NCBI GenBank assembly: GCA_921293015.1
Contig: OV121086.1
Coordinates: forward strand, 28,940,254 to 29,004,253
Length of the DNA stretch: 64,000 bases
Source of the DNA: Phorcus lineatus
Lineage: Eukaryota > Mollusca > Gastropoda > Trochida > Trochidae
Direction: 5' to 3'
Under the pieces are notes generated by a model. It was not told where the DNA came from, did no database searches, and was given only the letters and a program-made list of their open reading frames with translations. The position numbers and the translations under genes are program-made. This document shows, piece by piece, positions 33,919 to 48,700 of the stretch. Each line of letters begins with the position of its first letter. The stretch's first letter is position 1.

Positions 33919-36900
33919 TGTTAATTCCTACGTCTATCAGACGAATGAGAGCCTTCCTACAAGGTTATTCTGAATGTAATAGAATGACTTTTTCTGTGAT
34001 CATAAATGATCCTTTCCACTCATCATTTATAAATGAGATAAAGCATGGCTTACTGCCTTGATTATACTTCCTTTTGCCAATTAGGTTTTCTTTAGATTAT
34101 TCTTTTCAACAATTAGCCATTTAAACCCAAGGACCCCCCTCCCCAATTTTGTCTCTGTGAGAAGTACTAAAAGAGATAGCACTAAAAGGATCTTTGAGGA
34201 CAAAAAAATTCAAGCGGATTTACCGCATGCACATATTCATTCAATAGCCCTATATCCATCAAATGATAATATTTCAGTTTCAAATTAACTGTATTTTATC
34301 AGGTATTAATATAAAAAATGCATAACGAGAATATATTTGATAAAGTAGTAACTATATAGCAAGTGTAGCCACAAAGGTCGAACTGAATTCTGAGTAGGCT
34401 AGATAGTTTACAACAAAGGTCAGTGCACAGACAATCGATGAATGTTCATGTTCAACTCATTGAAATCAGATGGGACCTATCTCTCAATCGTTACACCTCG
34501 TTACGAGTCTGATCTGCAGACTGCTCAGGAGTAGCGTAAGCTAGGTTGTCATGTCTGTAACCTTCCATAAATTCAAATAAATCAGAGGCCCACAGAAATA
34601 TCATCATGCCGATGATTTTTCTAATCTCGTTGCTGATTGGCTGGAGTTTAACTGCTACGATCACTACATTGGGCGGTAATTGAAGCAGCAACGCAACGAG
34701 GTTGTAAGTTTGGTCTTATTTCAATTAGATTGAAATATCAGCAGCCATGGCGTGTAAAACAGGATCAAACCTATCGAGCTTCTGTTTAAACTAAATGTAT
34801 TATTTTTTTATAACAGTCGAATTGATTGTTGTTGGCGTTATTTGCAGTTTTTTTATGAATATACTTTTTTATAATTGGATTGATCTGCATTGATAAATAT
34901 TTATTACTTGAGTAATAAAAACTTATAAATTAATCAATTCAGTCCTGATATGTCCAAATCATTTATTCACGATGAATCTTCAAACCGAAAACAAAACGTC
35001 CCTAAAGGTATACCAAAAATTTGATGTAAAAAGATGGGATTTTCTTTTGACATCTTCGAGACTTGTCACACTACGTGGCATATTTATTAGTAGTCGAAGC
35101 GTACATAAAATCCTCCAGTGTTGACCATCTTGTGACGTACAGGTGGTAGAGATAACACTAAGGAAATATACAAAAAAACGTTGTTTAAAACTGTATTACA
35201 AAGTTACTCATATAGTTACTTGCACCTGTGCAACACAGTCTAAACAACTGTACGAGCACTAAGCCTTATTTTACCAAAACCCCCGTATCGAAACGCCACA
35301 ACACCTACCTGCCATATTTATCCGGACATACGTAATTCCGGAGAAAGACTTATTTTCAAAACAATTCCCTCAGTCACAAGGGTGTTCTGGCCCATATATG
35401 TGTTATTATGTCCCGTGGCCACAAATGCATCCTAAAAAGGCGGCATGCAGTCAGGCCACCTAACCTCCGATGTGCAGATATGGCCGTCACTTAATTCGAG
35501 GAAGTGACGATTCGTAAGTAGGTCAACTGTTGTGCGAGATATCGTTTTTCTTATCTGAAAGTGAAAGCATTGATGACAGTTTTCTAAACGTGCAAAGCCA
35601 GGGTCGTCGTCACTCATACATGATAAAAGTATAGAAGGAAATTGTAACTTAAATTCAGTAACAATTCACACAAACATTGTTGGAATCTGTAGTTTAACTA
35701 ATTTGTAACATGTGACACCCATTGGGTGCAGTGGTCCCCACTCTTGAAATCCTGTATGCGCCCATGGGTGCACGCCGTTTTTGTCAATGTAAACTTTTTG
35801 TAAGTAATTTCATATCAGTCCTGTTCTAATCACTTGTATTTTCAATTTTCATTGATTGCTGATTGATTACTAGTGAATTTCAATTAAAGTCATAGTCTCA
35901 TTTTTGCAAGGAAAATTATAATGCATGCCGGACAAATAGTTCACCACTCACAGAAATCTTTCCCCTGACGTTTGCAACAATTTTCAGAACTCTGCAGGTA
36001 TTCTAGCCCTCAATAATAAAGTTCACACTACCCTACCCTACCCTAATATTATATCTTTGGCGAGCGTTAGTCCTTACCACGTCATTTCGCTAAGGCCGTG
36101 ACGAAGAACACATAAAATTTACCAGCTGAATATCCAGTGAAAATAGCTAATAGATTACGCTTTTTCAAATACAGACATAACAAAAAGGTGCTAAACTCAA
36201 TGAAGAATGCGTCTGTCATAAGTATCGACGATGCAATAACTAGATTTCCGGTGTTTCGCACTCGCGATGGGATTGCACTTGATTTGGTACCTCATCAGTC
36301 TGAAACGGCATACGCCAATAAGCTGCTTCATCCAAAATTGTAAAATGGGCATAAAAATTAAAATCTTTGCAAACGTGACAGGAAATATTTGTGTTAGTGA
36401 TCAGATTTTGTTCATGAAGAATACCGAGTTCAGTTTAGTTGCCTTACAAAAATGAGACTATGACTTTAATAAATGTTTCTTTAAAGGCACCAACTATATT
36501 GACACCATATATTGACTAACACCAATCTTTTGAAAAAATAGAAGAATGTCAATTCATGTGTATCTCTTGGTGTTTCAACTTTCCCCACCAAGGTAATCTA
36601 CCATATTGGTTAGATGGAAACTATTTACTTATTCAGATCATGAAATCATTTCTAAAAGGACAAATTATTAAAATTGCAAGAACCACTATATCATGTATAT
36701 GCCTATTCCAACAGAAATGCTTTGACTGAGTATTAAAGTTTGTGCAGTGACAATATGTCTTCTCATTGAAGTATTTATAGGTATATTAAAAAACTGCAGT
36801 CATTCCTTCATATTCCAGCCATTTTTAAAAATAACCATTTTGTGCATAACAGACTTCCGAAAAGTTACATTAATTCAAAATCATGTTTGGACATTGTAAA

Positions 36901-38080
36901 ACAACTAAATAATTTTGTCTTGCTTTCAGATTCATTACAATTGTTCAGTGACACATGTCCCTTTGTTCATCAAGATCCTACAATCACCCAATTGTCATAA
37001 TTTGCCCTGTATGCATTATGAATAAACAACCAATGAAACAAGCAGACAGGATCAGCTACATCCCCCACCAAATGGCAAACGTTTGAGATACATTGAACAA
37101 TAATTATGAAGCTTTACTTTTTCAATAAACCCTTAGTGTGGCGGGGTATAAAGCCTAAAAACAATTTGCCTACCCTCTTCTCTGCCATTGCGAAGACATA
37201 ATACAACAAATTTTGTATTTTGTTTATTTTGTGTATAGAAAATTCATAATGTAAGCATGGTACCACAAACTTCCAAGTTTGGTCTGGCTCAGCCTAAAAT
37301 GTTTTTTCTTATTTTACTGGGATATATATACTCTGTAAAATCCACCTCAAATCAAATTCTGTTAATGTCTATAAGAACTCAATTTCTCCAAGAAGAATTT
37401 TTTTCAGGGAGATATGATGCTTGTTGTATATTGAAAAAAGAAAAAAACTGGAAACATTCTTGTGACAAAATAACTTTAATTTTCAACAGATAACACAATG
37501 TAATTAATCAACATTATCATTGGTTTGAAATGAGATGTCAACAATTCATTTCAAACTTAAACAGAATATTTTTCAGTGAATTTTCCTTTTCACAAAAAGA
37601 AATATGTAAACGTATATTATTACACACCAATGAAGGTCTGAAACTTGACAGCAGGTATGCTAAGAAGAGTTACTTCCCTTACACCTCAAATGATATCATA
37701 CCTTGATAGAATGTTGTTTGTCACATATCTTTAAACTCGTTTCTGATTTCATGAGTCAATTTTACACTCTCATATGAATGTATATAGTTAAGAACATGAT
37801 TCTTTTTTCAGAAAAAGAGAAAAATATTAGTCTTCACTTCTTATTTTCCCCCACGTAACGTTCCTTACAGTTGGGCCATTTTACTGGGTTTTTGAAAAAT
37901 CTCCGAGGAGTGAAAATCTTAAAAATAGCAACTGACTTTATCTTTATCCCTCAAATGTACATCTACTCAGACTGACATCTTTCTTGTAAGAAATATCGGC
38001 ACTTTGCAAAGGTGAAGGAACACAAACATCCTTAACAGTTACAGAAACAATTTAGTGGTCAGTTTGGAAAAGCATGGTAG
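33919..38080. other. Intergenic or 5' flank of ApoL-like copy 2
   Basis: About 4 kb without a supported gene. Near 35300-35340 the minus strand has a block matching the putative first exon of copy 1 (ATATGGCAG then donor GTAGGTG), probably a 5' UTR exon. At 36000-36060 there is a short CCCTA repeat. Open frames such as 36137-36343 (+) and 34491-34691 (-) are short and unrecognised. Confidence 0.35.
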
Positions 38081-38084
38081 TTGC

Positions 38085-38772
38085 ACAATTAACTTTGATT
38101 GTAATCCATCAGGATTCTGTGTTTCAAGCCCAAAACAGCCCCACCTGTAACAGAGATCACGTGGGAAGAAATGACTTGAGTAGCCTCCATGATGAGAGAA
38201 ATCCATAGGGCATAGTTTATCACATTCTCTCCCAACAGAGGTAGCTACGTCATTATGAGTTACCATGTGTCCGCGAGTTTGATATGGAGATATATCATGT
38301 GTTCGAGTTAGATATCAAACGAGAACGAAGTCATAAATTCCTATACTACCTCTGTCCTAATACCAAGGTTTTTTGAGCGTGAAAAGTAGAAATCTCATTA
38401 GATACAATCAAAGTTAGTTGTGCAATCAGTGACGCTGTTTCAAAAGGTATCATTTAAATCGTCTAAATTATTTCCGTAAGTATTCCAAAAGCAAAACTTT
38501 ATTCGAATATGCACCTTGCACTAAGAGTCTTCTTCACAGAACACATACGCCTCATTTTGTGACTGCAACAATGCATAGGCCTGTTTGACAACAAATATGT
38601 TATTCATGCATTCGGTGTTTTCATTGGCTGAAATATTGCCAGGTTGTTTAAGTTGCAACATCGCCCTGGGAGGGGCAACTGCAGGAAGCCGGAGAAACCT
38701 TGGTATTAAGACAGAGGTTGTATAGGAATATATGACAGGGCTAACTCTGTTGGGAGGGAATGAGTTTATCAA
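38085..38772. repeat. Overlapping inverted repeats
   Basis: TTGCACAATTAACTTTGATT near 38085 is inverted near 38404-38428. Separately, CCTCTGTCCTAATACCAAGG near 38346 and TCTCTCCCAACAGAG near 38228 are inverted at about 38690-38765. The two palindromes share sequence but have different centres, so they are probably nested or rearranged fold-back elements. Confidence 0.55.
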
Positions 38773-39723
38773 CTAGGAACATATTCAAATGGCTGTCAAC
38801 AGAAAATTATAAAAAGCAGAAGGAATCAATTACATCATTTAACACCATAATAATTTTGCAAACTGGTGTAAGAATTGCAATTTTACTTTTTATCGTTTCT
38901 TTTACTATGGACAAGAAATATCCAATTAAATTAGTTTAGTCTAATTGCTGATCTGCTGGCAAGTGTAACTATGGGTATATTTCGATTGTACAATAACTTC
39001 ATACCCTCTATAACAATCAAGCAAACTGACAGCAGAACCAAGGGACATAACTCAACTCAATTTCACTACTTCTAAAATTGGAAAGTTCTTGAACTACAAC
39101 ATTTTCCATGACTTGGCCCTCAGCCCTCTCTGTGGTTGCTTGTTAGAATAGCAGGTATTAAAAGAAAATATGTTTCAAGAATTATTTGTATTTTGGGTAT
39201 TTTAATACAAACAAAAGACATGCATTGATTATCAGCTCTCTGACTAGTTTATCAAGAATATACACATATTTCAAGCACAATGGCAGGCATAAAGGTATCA
39301 TTAGAGAAAATATTTAGCATAGTTGCACTCATCTTTGATAATCCAGGGCAAAGGTTGCAATATTTTTTCACTAATACCTTGTGGCCTGTTGACCCATTAA
39401 TTCTGGGCTGCCTTCTCTTGGTAAAGACTAGGCTTGAGGTTTTTATTAGGTTTATAAACATAATCTCAAATATCAAACTATTGCAAAAAAACGTCAGAAC
39501 AAACTAAATGGATGAATCAACAACATGTCCACAATGATCAACTTTAAATTCTTAACAAATTGGTACAAAGGGATAGGAGTACTTCAGGTGGCTACTTCAC
39601 AGGAACCGGAAACAAAGAAAAGTATCTGCAGATTAGCAAACTTTCTAAAGTATGCAATCAAAATTATCACTATATTACCAGTTTTTTTGCTGAACAATGA
39701 CCAGGAGCATCAGGCCTCCAACA
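38773..39723 (-). other. Probable 3' UTR and flank of THUMPD3
   Basis: Non-coding DNA downstream of the THUMPD3 stop. On the minus strand an AATAAA-like signal can be read near 39442-39447 (plus strand TTTATT), which would give a 3' UTR of about 280 nt, but other candidates exist. Nothing else seen. Confidence 0.35.
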
Positions 39724-42700
39724 TTAGCTTCCAGATCCATTCTCTGAAGTACCTGACATTTCTTTTGAAGTAGAATCAGTTTTGGAAGCAGCATCAGAGT
39801 CAGTTCCATCACCAAGGGCACCAGCATCCTTGGTGCCCATTTCTTTGACACAAGATTCTTCAGCATCAGACACTTTGGCACCAGTGGACTTCTCTTTGGA
39901 TTCAGAGTCCACCTCCGACTTGTCTGAAGAGTTGAAGGTATGTCTGACCACAGTGAAGCCTGAACCTGACCGAGGATCAGAGGGCATGGATGCCCTAAAA
40001 TCTCTGCACCCAGAATCCTTTGGGACTTCCTGTTCTGCGTGTGGTCCACGGTTGAGGAGATTGTTGGTGCGGTTCAGGAGGTACACCCCAGCTGCCAGAC
40101 CCCCGAGGTTGATGCTGAGACAAAGGCGCCTCTGCCAGAATCTGCCAAGTGCTTGGATAGCCTGTTAATGTAGAGATATCACCCATTAATTGTTATATTG
40201 TTTTCTTATGAAGATCCCGGGTACTTAATTCTGCCGGAATGTGCACAGTGCTTGTGATAGCCTGTATATGTGGACATACACACATTTACCAAAGGCTGCT
40301 TGTTTTATTGTTATAAGATGAGTGGTTACTTCTGTCAACGAGGGCCACGGATGGTTAAGCACTATATAAAACAGTTTTATAGCTGGGGGAAAATGCATTA
40401 AAGTCATTGAAAGAAAATTCAAATCAACAAAACTGAGTTTTAAACTGAAATGTTAAAACTTAACACATAATTACCATTTACTAATCAATAGTTTAGTGAC
40501 TTAATAAAATGAGTTCCAATGTGATATATTACTGGTAAATAATGACATTAATTTCCCTGGTGTGAGGAAAGGGAGATACCGGTACCATGGTACTGGATGT
40601 GACACAGAGGATTTTTCATAAATTTTGGATGTGGCTTAGATACGACCCGAAATACCATATGTCCAGAGTTAAATTCAAAACGTCTTTTAAAAGTGACACC
40701 TTTATCTCTAGAATTAAAAAATCATGATATTTTCTTATTTTTACATTTAATTGAAAAAAATGGTCATATAAATGTTAGTAAGTCAAAATTGTTTTCTTTG
40801 TCACTTTACTGAACTTCTAAGCATTAAGATGCTAACAACCACTACTTGTTGTTCAAATAACATCATCTATGAAGTTTTACATATTTGACCCCAACAAGTT
40901 AAATATGGGCGTGGGACAGAATATAGTATTCTATTTATTATTCAATTTGTGAAGAGTGTAATTTCTAAACTTGCAGACGGAGCAAAGTCTGTTATATAAC
41001 ATCACCATGACAGTGTTACTTGGCCCTTGGCCATTAGGTGAATATTGTGAGTCTTTTGATGAATGACCTTGCAGGCGACAACGATATCGAATACTCTCCA
41101 ACCAACTAAATACACAGCTCACCTTGATGATTGCCTTCTTATCCTGAGTGAGTACACACACCCGGCCGGTGCCCGGACGACACACCCGTGCCATCTCCAG
41201 AAGAGTGTCCGGGTAGAGACGCTGGTTATTGTACCGGGATCCTATCCTGCAGTCACACACAGTACATCATATCACCTCACACATTCAATAAAAATTGTAT
41301 TACATGTATATGGAAGAGAGTTCAAAATTCTGTTTATAAATTGCCAACACAAATCAAGCATAACTGCTAAACAGTGTGTTGATATCTGCAAGTTGGTTAC
41401 CACGGTGACAGAGGTACTATCAATGTGATGTCACAGCTATACACATGAAGCAGTAAAACCATTCAATATTGTTTTAATTATAAATACTAAACTGCAGTAT
41501 CTTCCATAGGCATTTAGTACTGCAAGTCTGTGTGTATCAGAATATTTTGAGTTTTCTGATTGACGCATAAAGATGGTCCACACAAAATTATTCTTTATTG
41601 ATAATGCATTTGAAGGCTTTGATTTATAATAACCCCAAACTCCCTCAAGCCCCATTAGTTGATTATTTTCCGAAACCATTTATCATGCAGGCTACCTCCT
41701 TTAAGCTGCACAATGGGTCAGTGCCAAACCAGTTAAAATTGCCTATAATCAGCTTATCAAATGGAATTGTCACTTGCTAAAGATAAGGCTACTATAGGGA
41801 TCAACTGTTTAAGGGTCAAGTCAGCAAGTACAAAAATATTGAAGATTCTAGCTGAATACTCTAGGATCACCGGCTTAACCTTTAAAATACACATTCCAGA
41901 TGTGCCTATCATAAGCCTAATAAAAAAACAAAAAATAATTTTTGTGGAAAGTTTCAAAAAATATTTCATCTTTTATTCTCATTAATAGTATAGGTAAATT
42001 AAAAAGTTGCACACATTACAAGTTGAGCTGTTTTCAACTGTCCATATTTTTTCCATTTTGTACACAGCTGACCATAGACTTTTTTTATCTCTTAGTCGAC
42101 ATTGGCCGTCTTTACTATTTCATTGTTGATTACAGGTCAATTGTAAAGAATAATAAGTAACTATTAGCATCAATTGAAAGCTTCGGTGAGTATCAATATA
42201 TTAATATGCCTTAAAATAGCAAAGTTAAACTGAAAAAGCATGGGTTAGTGCCTTTAAGTATTGATTTCAGCAGAAAGTCCTTACAAAATCTCAGTTATAT
42301 CATGTGAGACCAAAACAATTGATTGAATCACGGAAATTAGTTGTTCCTGCTATATATATTGACTTTGTTTCTTTTTAAATAAAATAGCAATTCTGGATCC
42401 AATTATTTAAGCAACTTTAAACAACATGCTAATTTTGGAAATTCTCTCTTTCAAAAAGATTTTAATCTGAAAAAAAGAGTTTCAAGTTCCAGGTATACTG
42501 CCAATTAGGGATTGAAAATAAATATCTCACCTTTTCCCAAATGGCTGCAAAAGAAAAATTTTCAAGATTAATCAATGTAAATGCAGCGCTGCTGAACATC
42601 CTGTAAATGACAAAATTATTTCAAGAGAAAATCAATATGGAACAGTGGGTGTGGTATCTGACATTGAAACTTGAACTCGGGCAGGAATTAAATCAATCAA

Positions 42701-45700
42701 TACGATTCGAATCCTTGACGAAGCCTAGGTCCAAAAATATTGAGTAAAAAGTTGGCTAGAGCTTTTTAACCCATAATGCAATTTCACAGAATAAATAAAG
42801 CAGGATTTTCATTTACCAGATCGGTAATGAAAACATCAATGCTGTTCTCCTTGAAGGGGAGATAATTCGCATCCCAGTAGGCAGTGTCGACCACAATAGA
42901 AGATCTGGAGAAATTAAACTTCATTCATTACGAAAGGTTAACATTTCGAGAGATTCATGAAATTTTTTTGCAAAAACTTTATCAATAAAATGTCACGATT
43001 TCAGACAATGCCACAAAATTAGACAGCAACTTATTTTCCAAATCGTATGCAAATAACACAGAAATAGTTGATAAAATGCTTCTCAAAACAAACACTATTA
43101 TTATCTTTATGAATGAGTTTCAACAAACTGATACCAAAGAAATACATATTTTCTTCCTTACATGTATGTGAACAATGTTACTGTTCAAATAATGGAAAAT
43201 ACTGAAACCATAAATAAGATTACTTCTATCTAACAAGAATTAATCATCAAATGAATTATATCTTACTTCTTCTCTGCTTCAAATGACTTGTTCAATGCTG
43301 CAACATTCTCCGCTGTTCTGTCGACCCCCTTCAAGAAGATGTCTCCTCCTATATGGAATGCTTGGGGCCAGCACCTTGCTCCCTGTGCCAATACAGTAGA
43401 GTTACAACGACTTGTTCCGTAATAGAAGTGAAAATTTAACAGAGCCTAATGGGATGAATTTGCATGATGGTCAACCTAAGATTACAGAAATTAAAGTTTG
43501 TATGAAAAATAACTCCTCTCAGTGCATTTTCTAAATGTTAAGTTAGTTTTAAGGAATACCATTATATGATATAGGCGAAAATTCACCTTTGAGTAATTAT
43601 CCTTAGCACATATACTGCCTCATCGGTGAATTAACAGATACAAAATCATGACACACAAATATAATGGCATTTAAATGTCGTTGAAGTGGTTGGTTTGTAG
43701 TGATGAAGATCAAACTTATTTCTTAACTGTGTAGTGTAGGCTATCACCAGAGGATGACTATATTATGCAGACTTGTTCTTAGTAGATAAACATTCCGACT
43801 TGTTTTCATCAAGTGCTCCTACCTGTATAGGAATACTGCCACATCCACACATAGGGTCACAGACAATGTCTCCCGGCTGAATCTTACACAATCTGCATGA
43901 ACAAAGAACATCAAACTAGGATAACAAATTCTCTTAAATAGGAGGGACACATAAGAAAAAGTAAACATTGGATGCTTTTTACTTGATATATCAGTCTTTT
44001 CAAGTATATCTTAACAATCCTTTTGTTTAATGAAATTATGGTTAATTATCCACAATTGTTAGTCAATTAGTCAAAACAGGTTTTTTTACTCACATTTGTC
44101 TACCCTATAATACATTTAACATGAAACAAGTAAATGAGCACTACCTGAGCATGTTGTGAGCAATGGTGGGTCTGAGAGTGGTAGCTCCAAACACAGAGAT
44201 GTTCCTGTGGTGGAGACTCTCCCTCGTCAAGCCAATACATACAGCCACATCCGTCCACTCTATGTTCAGAATCACCTCAATGTCAAACTTCTTCATGTCC
44301 ACGTTCCAACCAAAGTACTGCTGCACCGCACCTCCAAAGTTTGCGGCAGCACCTTGAGAATCAAAATGGTGGCCCTCTCCTGCACGGTTACAAGTCACCC
44401 TGAACGCAGGCACCACAGGATTGTGTGGGACCAGTTTTTCTTTTTTTTCAGGAATTGCGGTGTTTATTTCAGGCTTCTGGGGACTTGTTGACTCTGTTGA
44501 TGGTATTTGAGAAGACTCTGAGGTTGTTCCTTGACACGTTGCTGACTCTGGTGTTTGAGATGCTTCTTTGGATGGGACTTGAGGACTAGTTGGAAGGTCA
44601 ACTGACGAACCTGTTTCTTTATGATTGGCATCTGCATCACCTGATCTCTGCATCTCTTCTGCCTTTTGTATCACTGAATCCAAAGTTTCAGCATCATTTG
44701 CGTTCTGGGTTTGTTTGGGTGTATCTTCAAGGGAGAGTTCCCTGGTTGCAGAAGTCAGATCAGAGGTATCATTTGCTGCCACCTCTTCGGTTGGTTCAAT
44801 CTTGGATTCCTTCCCCTTGCTCTGTTTAGCATCAGTATCAGATTCTGCGTCATCAAATTGACCTTCCTCATAGTGTCTATAACCTTGACCCGGATTCATG
44901 AAAGGGGGACAAACTTGAACATACTTCCCTTTATCACTGACATACTGAAGGTCAGACTGACTGTCAGCATCACCAGAGTCTTTCTTGATCTCTTTTTGGG
45001 TTTCGTCTTTCTTGAAGTCTTCTTTCCTTTTGTCTTTCTTATCCTTTCCTTTCTTACCAAACTTGTCCTTTTTACCAGATTTCCCTCTCTTGTCCTTTGA
45101 TTGTTTTTTCGGCAAAGTGTCTTTGTTAAAGAGGAAGGGTTCGCCAAGATCGTAATCCTCACTGACTGGAGATGATGAGATTGGATGTTTGAAGGTGTAG
45201 AGCTGCTTCCACACCTCGAGTCCCACCTCCCAATCCACATCCTTCACCAGCTGCCTCAATTTACCCATGCACTCCAGCTGTGGACAGAAAACAAGACTTG
45301 AATATTGTTGTCTTCAAGTTAGGTGAGGTGAGGTGGTGTTTAACGCTGCTTTCAAGAGTATTTCACTTATATGGCGGCTGCTTGTATTATTGCAGGGAGA
45401 AAGCCCGCAACACCATTGTGGCTATGCATTGCGGTGAAAAGTGCGAGCATCGGCTGGAACTAGCGAAACAATGGGTGGTACTACACTTTGTGTAGCATTG
45501 CACCCAAACCTGTTTACAGAAGGAGCACAATGGAGAATCAATGTATCCAATCTTATACAATAAAGTGTTTGTTGACAAAATATTTTGAGTTATCCTATAT
45601 TGAAACCATTTCAAGTTCACACTTTGTGTGCACCGATTAGGCATCATATTAATGTTTTCCCATTCATTCTGTTGAAATTTTTTTACAAATAATTCTTCCC

Positions 45701-48700
45701 ATTTCAGCTGGCCAGTAGTTTTATCAAAACTAAATTGACATAATTTCTGATACAAATGTTTACTATTGGCAAGTTTGGAAACATTAAATGGAAGGATTGG
45801 ATAGCATTGTATATTTATATCTTGACTAAAATTAAAATTTCTCTTTTTTAAGTATTGGAGTACAGCTCTCCTTATACCCTGGTATGTAAGAAAATCAACA
45901 GAAGTATTATATTTGTTACCTAATTCTTCAAAGGACATAACATTACCAGTTTCATTCATAATATTTCTTAAGTATATTATACTCTCCTTTTCCATATTTT
46001 TATTGACGATTGTTTTCCCCCCAATTAGAATATTACTGTTGTGCCAAAGAGACTGCTTTAAAACAAGAGGGCAGTCTCCATCCTCTTGGTAACATACCAG
46101 TAAGTAATCAGCCCATGCCTTTATAACATCCTGCCAAAATCTATTTGAAATTGTAGGTAGCATACAGTTGCTAATATAAATACTATCCGCAAACCATAGT
46201 CTCTGGATATTTGTAATATATACTGAAGTATTTTTACTCCATGTAGAATTGTTATAAAGCAGTCTTTTGATCCATATTATTTTCTGCGATTTTATTATAT
46301 TTTCTGTTATTGGAACATTGATTCCTCCATTTTTGGCAATAGATGTAATAACACTCCTTTTAATCTTATCTTTTTTACCCTTCCATACAAACTCAAAACA
46401 TCTTTTCTGAAAAGATTGAATAATATTATCTGGTGGATTTGGTAATGATGAAAAGAGATGATTTAACTTTGCAAGCAATAGTGATTTTAATACAACATTT
46501 CTGCCCATGGGTGTCAGCGATCTTAATTCCCAGCTTTTCATCTCTCTCTCAATTTTTTCCAGCTTGTCTGAATAATTAATATCAACCATTAAATCTAGAT
46601 CTACATCAAATCTGATACCTAACAAATTAAATTGTGACTGTGTCCAATCTAGATGGAAATCCTTACACATCTTGTGTTTGGATCTCTTCTTTGATCCTAT
46701 CCATATCAATCTTGTTTTTTCAGTATTTACTTTAAGTCCTGAAAATCTTGCAAAAAATGTTAACACGTGAAGTACTGCATAGAGGCATTTTTCTGTACCA
46801 TCTAACGTTAAAGAGGTATCATCTGCAAACTGTGCCAAAATACTTTCAATGTTACCAATTTTAATACCTTTTATTTTCTTGTCTTTTCTTATCATAAGTG
46901 CCAGGATTTCTACACATAAAATAAATATATACGGTGAGACCGGATCTCCTTGTCTACAACCTCTTGTTATTTTGAAAAAAGAACTTCCAAATCCATTTAC
47001 AAGAACACATGATTCAATGTCATTTAAAAGAACAGAAATCCACTCACATAGACTTGGTCCAAAGTTAAAGAAACTAAGTACATTCTTGATAAAGTTTCTA
47101 TCCACAGAATCAAAAGCCTTCTCAAAATCAATTAATAATAATAGTCCTGGTGTTTGGAATGTCTCACTATAATCCATAATATCATAAATCAGTCTAGTTA
47201 CTTCACCTATATATCTACCTGGTACGAAGCCCTTTTGATCTTCATTAATAATTGATGGTAATATGGGTTTAATCCTTTTTGCTATCACAGCAGATGCAAT
47301 TTTGTATGAAGTATTTAACAAACTTATAGGGCGCCATGATTTAAGATATTGTTTAGGTTTATTTGGTTTTGGCAAACATGTAATTAATCCTTGTTTCTGG
47401 GTTACAGATAGGGAACCATGTTCATAAGCATAGTTTAAAGAATTAATCAAGAATTTATTTAAATCATACCAAAAGAATTTATAAAATTCAGTTGTAAATC
47501 CATCAGGTCCTGGCGTTTTTTCATTCTTCATTTTTTTCAGTACATTTAAACATTCTTCATAAGTTATTTTGCCCTCTAGATTTGATGATTCCAAATCAGA
47601 CAATCTTGGGACACTTGTATCTGAGAACAAAGATTCAAGGTCTATCTCTGAACACTCTTCCTTAGAGTATAATTTTTCATAAAATTTTTTAGTTTCATCG
47701 AGTATGTCTTCTTGTTTATTTATTTCAGAACCATCATTTCTAACAAGTTTTGTAATTGATTTATTTAAAAAGTTTCTAGTCTTTAAGTGCAAGAAATATT
47801 TGCTAGGTTTTTCACCATATTCAATCCATGTAGCTTTTGATCTAATAAAAAGTCCTTTAGTTTTTTCCTTATTAATTTCTTCTAGTTCTCCCCTAGTGTC
47901 ATTAATATTTTTTAGAATATTTTCTTTCTCACCCAAATTTTCTTCATTATCTAAATTAATTTCAAGCTCTTGCATTTTTTTCCCCAAATCTGACTCTCTA
48001 TTATTTCTCTTTTTTTTCTTTGTAGAAGAATAATATATAGTCATGCCCCTAATTTCAAGTAATAGCATTTCCCATAATAACTGATCATTTAGTTCATATT
48101 CTACTTTTGTTTCCTGCTGATCAGGAATCTGATATTTCAGTAGAGTTGTTTTAATTGTATCCTTTACCTTTTTAATATAGTCTGAATCGCGTAATAATGA
48201 ATTGTTGAATTTCCAGAATCCCTTACCCCTTTCCATTTGTGATGAGTTAATTGTAATTGTCACAATAGAATGGTCTGAGTTAATACTTGGGATTATATCT
48301 GTATCTGAGACAGAGTACATCATGTTATGTGTTACCAAAACAAAATCTAAACGAGATTGCTTTAAGGGAGTTGGTTGTCTCCAAGTAAAACGCCTTTCAT
48401 TAGGGTGTAAATCACGCCATGGGTCCTTTAAATCCAGCAAATCCATTATCTCAATTACCTCCTCTCTAGCTTTTGGATTATTCACATGTTTATAATTGTA
48501 TGTATCCATATCTGTATCTAAAACTAAATTCCAATCACCGCAAATTATTGCCTTATCACTTTCAAAATTTTCTACGACTGTTTTAATATTTTTATAAAAT
48601 TCAGGTTCATCCGTATTTGGCCCATACAGGTTGACCAATGAATAAATAATTTCATTAATTTTTAGTTTTAAAGCTACATAATTCCCTTCATTTTCATCAA

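Noticed and set aside
36000-36060. Telomere-like CCCTA repeats
   Set aside because: Only about three units, isolated inside ordinary intergenic DNA.
44590-45100. Plus-strand frames opposite THUMPD3 exon 3
   Set aside because: They are antisense to a well-supported exon with splice sites and a THUMP domain.
45387-45512. Last 40 residues of the long minus-strand LINE frame
   Set aside because: These lie beyond the LINE border, within the SINE and its target duplication, so they are read-through and not part of ORF2.
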